8,591 bases of DNA from Candidatus Magasanikiibacteriota bacterium (GTDB lineage Bacteria; Patescibacteriota; Patescibacteriia; Magasanikbacterales; UBA922). Below the pieces are notes generated by a model that searched no databases, had not been told where the DNA came from, and saw only the letters and a program-made list of their open reading frames with translations. The stretch spans positions 1 to 8,591 of the forward strand of contig DOYU01000001.1 of assembly GCA_003518365.1 (NCBI GenBank). Reading direction: 5' to 3'. This document shows positions 5,262-8,591 of this stretch, piece after piece. The position numbers and the translations under genes are program-made. The stretch's first letter is position 1; every line of letters starts with the position of its first letter.

Positions 5262-6200
5262 TTACGACACTTTATGTATTGTTTCCAAAAATCGCACAGT
5301 CCCAGTCTCTACACGCATGACAACAGAATACGTTTTCATCGTTCCAGACTGATATGTCACGCCTTGAAGCAGCGGCCCATCAAGCACGCCAGTAGCGGTG
5401 AATGTGAGATCCTCACCAGCAGCAAGGTCTTCGAGATGCAAAATCTTTTCTGGATCACATCCCATATCGATGACTTCCTGCCTCTGTTCCTCATTTTTTG
5501 GGGCAAGGCGACACTGTAAGTCTCCACCAAGACATTTGATCGCAACGGCAGCAAGCACACCCTCTGCGCTTGCGCCGATACCAAGGAGCATATCGATAGG
5601 AGAGCTCTCTAGGCTGCATGCAATCGCTCCTGCCACGTCGCCGTCGGTAATCAGGAATACACGCGCTCCTACCTCACGAATCTCTTGAATAAGCGCTTCA
5701 TGGCGTGGCCGGTCGAGGACCACGATCGTCATGTCTTCTATTGGCTTGCCGAGCTTTTCTGCCACGGCAGTAATATTTTCTTGCACAGATTTGTCGAGAC
5801 TGATCGCGCCTTTTGCTTTTGGTCCACACGCGATCTTGTGCATGTACATGTCTGGTGCATGGAAGAGGGTTCCCTTTGCACCGGTTGCAATGACTGATAT
5901 AGCATTTGGTCTGCCGTTTGCAACACTGTCTGTACATTCGAGTGGATCAACGGCGATATCGCGTTCGATGCCAATTCCCGTGCCTACTTTTTCTCCAATA
6001 TATAATTCTGGTGCTTCATCTTTTGCTCCTTCTCCGATAACAATTTCGCCAGAAAAATCAACAAACGAAAATCGATCTCGCATTGCATCGACGGCTGCTT
6101 TGTCTGCTGCCTTGCCGTTCCCACGACCAACAAGACGTGATGCGGCAACAGCAGCAGCCTCAGTAACACGGACAAATTCAAGGGCAAGATTTCTGTCCAT
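5262..6200 (-). CDS. glpX: Class II fructose-1,6-bisphosphatase (GlpX)
   Basis: A 312-residue protein, slightly shorter than E. coli GlpX (about 336). It hydrolyses fructose 1,6-bisphosphate to fructose 6-phosphate, the committed gluconeogenic step. Motifs in order: VGRGNGKAADKAAVDAMR (24-41), GEIVIGEGAKDEAPELYIGE (51-70), AVDPLECTDSVANG (83-96; normally DPxEGT, with metal-binding Asp and Glu kept but Gly replaced by Cys89), LFHAPDMYMHKIACGP (112-127), DRPRHEALI (163-171), ITDGDVAGAI (184-193) and GIGASAEGVLAA (207-218; normally GGAPEG). The overall pattern is unmistakable, but two signature loops deviate. It begins 5 nt after the acidic protein and ends at an intrinsic terminator, so the two form one operon. 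Start ATG 6200 is the first Met and matches the family N-terminus (RNLALEFVRVTEAAA). Confidence 0.95.
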   Translation of the reverse strand: MDRNLALEFVRVTEAAAVAASRLVGRGNGKAADKAAVDAMRDRFSFVDFSGEIVIGEGAKDEAPELYIGEKVGTGIGIERDIAVDPLECTDSVANGRPNAISVIATGAKGTLFHAPDMYMHKIACGPKAKGAISLDKSVQENITAVAEKLGKPIEDMTIVVLDRPRHEALIQEIREVGARVFLITDGDVAGAIACSLESSPIDMLLGIGASAEGVLAAVAIKCLGGDLQCRLAPKNEEQRQEVIDMGCDPEKILHLEDLAAGEDLTFTATGVLDGPLLQGVTYQSGTMKTYSVVMRVETGTVRFLETIHKVS

Positions 6201-6205
6201 ACTGA

Positions 6206-6586
6206 TTACTCTTCGGTATCTTCATCATCAAAGACATCTTCTTCGACATCTTCATCATCATCTTCCTCCTCTTCCTCGGTTTCCACTTTTTCAAATATTT
6301 CATCATCGTCATCATCATCGATCGACGCATAACTATGTTCGCCTCCGAGTGCATGGTCCCAAATTTCATCAGCATCATGATCAAATCCAATATCATCACC
6401 ATGTTCCATGAACCATTGCTCAAATGCAACGCGCAGCTCATCGACATCTGACGCACTCCCAAAGGCATCTTCCAAAAGTGCATATTTTTCTTGATGTGAG
6501 AGTGCAATTTCTTGTTCTATTTCTTCGAGCAAGGATTCGATGTGTCCAAGCACATCTGATTTTGCTTTTTCAAATTCTACACTCAT
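6206..6586 (-). CDS. Unrecognised small protein with poly-acidic tail
   Basis: A 126-residue protein I do not recognise. Residues 1-60 look helical and amphipathic (FEKAKSDVLGHIESLLEEIE, then LRVAFEQWFMEHG), with no signal peptide or membrane segment, so it is probably cytosolic. Residues 90-126 are almost pure Asp/Glu (28 of 37), including runs of six Asp and five Glu, so the tail is disordered and strongly negative. Such tails occur in DNA-mimic, histone-chaperone-like, RNA polymerase delta-like or ion-buffering proteins; none can be chosen here. It is the first gene of the operon with glpX (5 nt gap), which is the main functional hint. ATG 6586 is supported by the promoter at 6625-6652. 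The acidic tail also creates His-rich and Met-rich artefact frames in other registers that are not genes. Confidence 0.8.
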   Translation of the reverse strand: MSVEFEKAKSDVLGHIESLLEEIEQEIALSHQEKYALLEDAFGSASDVDELRVAFEQWFMEHGDDIGFDHDADEIWDHALGGEHSYASIDDDDDDEIFEKVETEEEEEDDDEDVEEDVFDDEDTEE

Positions 6587-6624
6587 ATGTGTGAAAAAAA
6601 ATATTGATAAAAAACGATATGGCG

Positions 6625-6652
6625 ACTATATCACACATACTTTGCATTGCAA
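6625..6652 (-). promoter_or_regulatory. Promoter of the acidic protein-glpX operon
   Basis: On the minus strand TTGCAA (6652-6647, 4 of 6) is followed after 16 nt by TATAGT (6630-6625, 5 of 6). Start is expected near 6618, leaving about 32 nt before ATG 6586. There is no Shine-Dalgarno; the leader is T-rich. Confidence 0.5.
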
Positions 6653-6675
6653 GTAGTGATTATGTGGATAGTCTT

Positions 6676-6747
6676 CATTGATTACGCAGAGAGAACAGAT
6701 TACACTGAATACGTCTGTGGAATCCTTATTCATCTGTGTAATCAATG
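6676..6747. repeat. Inverted repeat ending on the exonuclease III start codon
   Basis: CATTGATTACGCAGA (6676-6690) and TCTGTGTAATCAATG (6733-6747) are 15-bp inverted arms with one mismatch, 42 nt apart. The inner part contains further partial copies (GATTACACTGAAT at 6698-6710; ATTCATCTGTG at 6728-6738). The last three bases of the right arm are the ATG at 6745. A weak promoter, TTGATT-17 nt-TACACT (6678-6706, 4 of 6 in each box), lies inside. GATTAC/CTGTGTAATC motifs of this kind recur between genes in several bacterial groups, so it may be a dispersed repeat that also supplies the gene's leader. Confidence 0.6.
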
Positions 6748-7569
6748 CGTATGAAGAATCACACCCTATCAATATTTTCATGGAATGTCAATGGAATCAG
6801 AGCTGGACTAAAAAAGGGAACATTCCAAACATTTATCCAAACTCATACACCAGATATTCTTTGTTTGCAAGAAACAAAAGCAACAAAAGACCAAGTAGTC
6901 ATTGACCTCCCAGACTACACAGAATACTGGCATTCTGCAGAAAAAAAAGGCTACTCAGGGACGGCAATTTTTTCAAAAACGCCAGCCATAGACGTACTAT
7001 ACGGCTTGCTGCCAATCGTATGCAAGGCATTTCATCTCACCGATGATCAAAATAGAGATGGAGCGAGTGAAGGGCGAGTGATCTCTGCAGAGTTTGATGA
7101 CTTTTACGTTGTCAGCGTGTACACACCAAATACAAAAGATGATTTGTCACGACTTTCATTTCGTGAAAAACAATGGGATCCTGCATTTTTGATGCATGTA
7201 AAAGAATTGGAAAAACAGAAACCTGTTATTTTTTGTGGGGACCTCAATGTTGCGCATGAAGAAATAGATCTTGCGAGGCCAAAAGAAAATGTGGGAAAGC
7301 ATGGATTTACCAATGAAGAACGCGCAGGATTTGATAAGATCGTCGCTGCAGGATTTATCGATACATTTCGTGACAAATATCCAGAGAAACATGATGGCTA
7401 TACCTGGTGGAGCCATTTTGGAAACGCAAGAGCGAGAAATGTTGGGTGGCGGATCGATTATGTATGTGTGTCAAACGTGTTACAAAAAAAAGTTGAAGAT
7501 GCATTTATTTTACCGGAAGTAATGGGTAGTGATCACTGTCCGGTTGGGATTGTGATACAAGTACACTAA
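6745..7569 (+). CDS. xth: Exodeoxyribonuclease III / AP endonuclease
   Basis: A 274-residue member of the EEP (exonuclease-endonuclease-phosphatase) family, usual ExoIII length. It cuts DNA 5' of abasic sites and degrades 3' ends in base-excision repair. Motifs: LSIFSWNVNGIRA (8-20, metal-ligand Asn), ILCLQETKA (38-46, Glu43 binds Mg), GYSGTAIFSK (69-78), VVSVYTPN (122-129, active-site Tyr), FCGDLNVAHEEIDLARP (163-179, Asp166 and Asn168), GYTWWSH (218-224), NVGWRIDYV (232-240) and GSDHCPVGI (261-269, catalytic Asp-His pair). All catalytic residues are present. The start is ATG 6745 or ATG 6751 two codons later; neither has a Shine-Dalgarno and the first falls in an inverted repeat. It is divergent from the glpX operon and monocistronic; no plus-strand intrinsic terminator is clear. 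Confidence 0.95.
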   Translation: MRMKNHTLSIFSWNVNGIRAGLKKGTFQTFIQTHTPDILCLQETKATKDQVVIDLPDYTEYWHSAEKKGYSGTAIFSKTPAIDVLYGLLPIVCKAFHLTDDQNRDGASEGRVISAEFDDFYVVSVYTPNTKDDLSRLSFREKQWDPAFLMHVKELEKQKPVIFCGDLNVAHEEIDLARPKENVGKHGFTNEERAGFDKIVAAGFIDTFRDKYPEKHDGYTWWSHFGNARARNVGWRIDYVCVSNVLQKKVEDAFILPEVMGSDHCPVGIVIQVH

Positions 7570-7571
7570 AT

Positions 7572-7592
7572 AAAAAAATGGCATCGCGCCAC
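7572..7592 (-). terminator. Short intrinsic terminator of the minus-strand gene 7659-8189
   Basis: On the minus strand GUGGC-GCGAU-GCCAU (5-bp stem, one G-U pair) runs straight into UUUUUUUA. It lies between the convergent exonuclease III gene and the gene at 7659-8189. The stem is short, so efficiency may depend on the hairpin at 7611-7640 just before it. Confidence 0.5.
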
Positions 7593-7610
7593 ACAAAGAG
7601 AATGGAAGGT

Positions 7611-7640
7611 CGCGGTGCAGATCCGAGGATCTGCACCGCG
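7611..7640. repeat. Perfect 14-bp G+C-rich hairpin between convergent genes
   Basis: CGCGGTGCAGATCC (7611-7624) and GGATCTGCACCGCG (7627-7640) are perfect inverted arms separated by GA, forming a 13-bp stem with loop CGAG. It lies 18 nt past the stop of the 7659-8189 gene. The minus-strand sequence after it is pyrimidine-rich but lacks a clean U-run, so it may be a 3' stabilising stem or part of a two-hairpin terminator. Confidence 0.75.
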
Positions 7641-7658
7641 CCATAGATCAGTGGGCGA

Positions 7659-8189
7659 CTAGGCCCGAGAAGCCCGGCAGGACTTCTTGAAGATCTCTGC
7701 GAGGGCGAGGGCGCCGGCATAGGCGATCGTCGCCCTACCGGCTTCGCTCAGCTCTCCGTAGGCAGAAGTGAGCGCAGCGGCCTGCTGCAAGTGTCTGTCG
7801 ATGTGGGACAGGAAGTAGTCATTCCCATCACGGTCACCCGTGAGGTTGAACTCTTCAAAATCTCGGACCAACAGCCCATCGAGCACTGCAGTAGTGGAAT
7901 CAGGGAAGGTGGTCATGTGCTCCAGCTCACCGATACCCGCAAAGGCGCCGAGAATGCTGACATCCATCATCTCATGCTGCGCCAGAGTAAGATCGAGGCG
8001 ATCAAATCCCTGCACAGGGACCAGTCCCTTCGGGAGGTTCACATGTGCATTCGGCGTACGGCTCAGATAATCATAGAAGGCCAGGGCCACATACATCCGA
8101 TCAGGACACTGCAGAGCGTTTTGTTGCTCCTGATGCCCAGCATCGAGTACAGGCCTATAGGTATGCCCAAAGATCTTGATCTCGGTCAT
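7659..8189 (-). CDS. Unrecognised 176-residue protein, G+C-rich gene
   Basis: I do not recognise this protein. It starts MTEIKIFGHTYRPVLDAGHQ and has no signal peptide. Residues 34-48 (ALAFYDYLSRTPNAH), about 70-90 and about 128-170 look helical. The C-terminal Ala-rich helix YAGALALAEIFKKSC ends in a basic CRASRA. Acidic and His residues are scattered (HEMMD, GELEHMTTF, GDRDGND, HIDRH), but there is no clear metal-binding signature. The frame is supported by the best Shine-Dalgarno in the window: AGGAGG at 8204-8199, 9 nt before ATG. It also has an independent terminator. Codon choice is G+C-rich (57% in a 60-base sample) unlike the genes to the left, which rarely have a Shine-Dalgarno; this suggests different origin or expression class. 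Long plus-strand open frames over the same bases lack a ribosome site and are probably by-products of composition. Confidence 0.75.
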   Translation of the reverse strand: MTEIKIFGHTYRPVLDAGHQEQQNALQCPDRMYVALAFYDYLSRTPNAHVNLPKGLVPVQGFDRLDLTLAQHEMMDVSILGAFAGIGELEHMTTFPDSTTAVLDGLLVRDFEEFNLTGDRDGNDYFLSHIDRHLQQAAALTSAYGELSEAGRATIAYAGALALAEIFKKSCRASRA

Positions 8190-8198
8190 GGTACGGTT

Positions 8199-8232
8199 CC
8201 TCCTAGGAATGAGCGTGTCAGACCTCCTGACA
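8199..8232 (-). promoter_or_regulatory. Leader with two AGGAGG sites, one inside a hairpin
   Basis: On the minus strand TGTCAG (8232-8227) pairs with CTGACA (8221-8216) around GAGGT. An AGGAGG (8228-8223) straddles the stem and loop but has no start codon at a useful distance. The working AGGAGG is at 8204-8199, 9 nt from ATG 8189. The upstream one may be a standby ribosome site or part of an operator. The A+T-rich tract at 8250-8285 should hold the promoter, but I find no good -35/-10 pair. Confidence 0.5.
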
Positions 8233-8287
8233 GACTCTGCTACACACTAGCATATATATAAAAAAAAGCAATATCTTGCTATATTCT

Positions 8288-8333
8288 CAAAAAATGAAGA
8301 ACCCCGGGACATACAGATGTGCATCCCGGGGTT
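8288..8333 (-). terminator. Intrinsic terminator of the right-edge gene
   Basis: AACCCCGGGA and TCCCGGGGTT (8300-8309 and 8324-8333) are perfect 10-bp arms around a 14-nt loop. Minus-strand RNA continues UUCUUCAUUUUUUG, a usable U-rich tail. A second perfect hairpin, GGAAGTAGC/GCTACTTCC (8342-8350 and 8355-8363, loop CTCC), precedes it and covers the stop codon of the gene. Confidence 0.75.
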
Positions 8334-8355
8334 GAGTTGTTGGAAGTAGCCTCCG

Positions 8356-8591
8356 CTACTTCCGCTTCTTGGCGTTGCCGCCCTTCTTGCCGCCACCGCC
8401 GTTCGAGCTACCGCGCATCTTCGCGCGCATCTCGCGGTCGGCGGCGCTCTTGGCGGCCTTGGCGGCCTGCTGGCTGGTGCGGCCCCGGCGGGGCGAGCTC
8501 GTCGGCTCGCCGCCCTGGAACTGCATGACGGACGTGGTAGGCCGGCTCTGCTGGCGCACCTCGCCCAGGAAGTCCATCTCCGTGATGCCCA
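8356..8591 (-). CDS. Unrecognised basic, low-complexity protein, N-terminus beyond window
   Basis: The frame is open from the window edge to TAG at 8356, 77 codons. An internal Met at 8577 could start a 73-residue protein, but the frame continues upstream (GITE before the Met) with only GGAG directly abutting it, so the true start is probably outside. The visible part begins MDFLGEVRQQSRPTTSVMQF, then becomes Arg/Lys/Ala/Gly-rich (SPRRGRTSQQAAKAAKSAAD) and ends GGGGKKGGNAKKRK. Such a basic disordered tail suits nucleic-acid or ribosome binding, but I recognise no family. The sampled G+C is 70%, far above the genes at left. The stop codon lies in a perfect hairpin, followed by an intrinsic terminator. 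Confidence 0.6.
   Translation of the reverse strand, partial: GITEMDFLGEVRQQSRPTTSVMQFQGGEPTSSPRRGRTSQQAAKAAKSAADREMRAKMRGSSNGGGGKKGGNAKKRK

Noticed and set aside
5731..6411. Long plus-strand frame with a His-rich C-terminus, and a Met-rich minus frame at 6178-6507.
   Set aside because: Both are out-of-register readings of glpX and the acidic Asp/Glu codon runs, with no ribosome site and no family similarity.
7791..8261. Plus-strand frame of 156 codons opposite the 176-residue gene.
   Set aside because: It has no Shine-Dalgarno or promoter, while the minus frame has AGGAGG and a terminator. The protein does not look like any family.
1..8591. CRISPR array, tRNA, rRNA, transposase or integrase.
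   Set aside because: I looked on both strands and saw no regularly spaced repeats, no tRNA cloverleaf and no mobile-element protein. Inverted repeats present are isolated or terminator-like.

Overview
The window looks like a compact bacterial chromosome segment with short intergenic gaps. Most of it (1 to about 7570) is moderately A+T-rich; a 60-base sample near 7321 is 42% G+C. Start codons there rarely have a Shine-Dalgarno sequence, and several promoters sit close to the start codon. TrmB-type regulators, a DhnA-type class I aldolase, GlpX and a small toxin-antitoxin pair in a sparse, SD-poor genome suggest a Patescibacteria/CPR-like organism. This is an inference from style, since no rRNA or other phylogenetic marker is present.

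Layout. 1-1185 (minus): a TrmB-like regulator followed 4 nt later by a HAD-superfamily phosphatase that runs off the left edge. 1186-1500: two candidate promoters for that pair, a dispersed-repeat-like element and a 13-bp tandem repeat. 1464-1717 (plus): a near-consensus promoter, about 220 nt of dense hairpins and a strong intrinsic terminator, which I read as an unrecognised structured non-coding RNA. 1729-2286 (plus): a self-contained Phd/YefM-RelE type II toxin-antitoxin module with its own promoter, operator-like palindrome, intercistronic hairpin and terminator. 2313-5043 (minus): the operon class I fructose-bisphosphate aldolase - GAPDH - phosphoribosyltransferase, with a promoter that fixes the aldolase start. 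5202-6652 (minus): a second operon, an acidic-tailed unknown protein followed by class II fructose-1,6-bisphosphatase (GlpX), with promoter and terminator. 6745-7569 (plus): exonuclease III. 7572-8591 (minus): two unrecognised genes much richer in G+C (57% and 70% in 60-base samples), one with a textbook AGGAGG, both followed by perfect G+C-rich hairpins.

How it fits together. Aldolase, GAPDH and GlpX are consecutive steps of lower glycolysis/gluconeogenesis, so the minus-strand block is a triose-phosphate to fructose-6-phosphate module. The GAPDH has unusual residues at the cofactor and catalytic positions, and GlpX has altered signature motifs. TrmB-family proteins often sense sugars, so the nearby regulator could control this block, but nothing in the sequence proves it. 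The most novel-looking items are the 1499-1717 RNA and the compositionally foreign pair at the right end.
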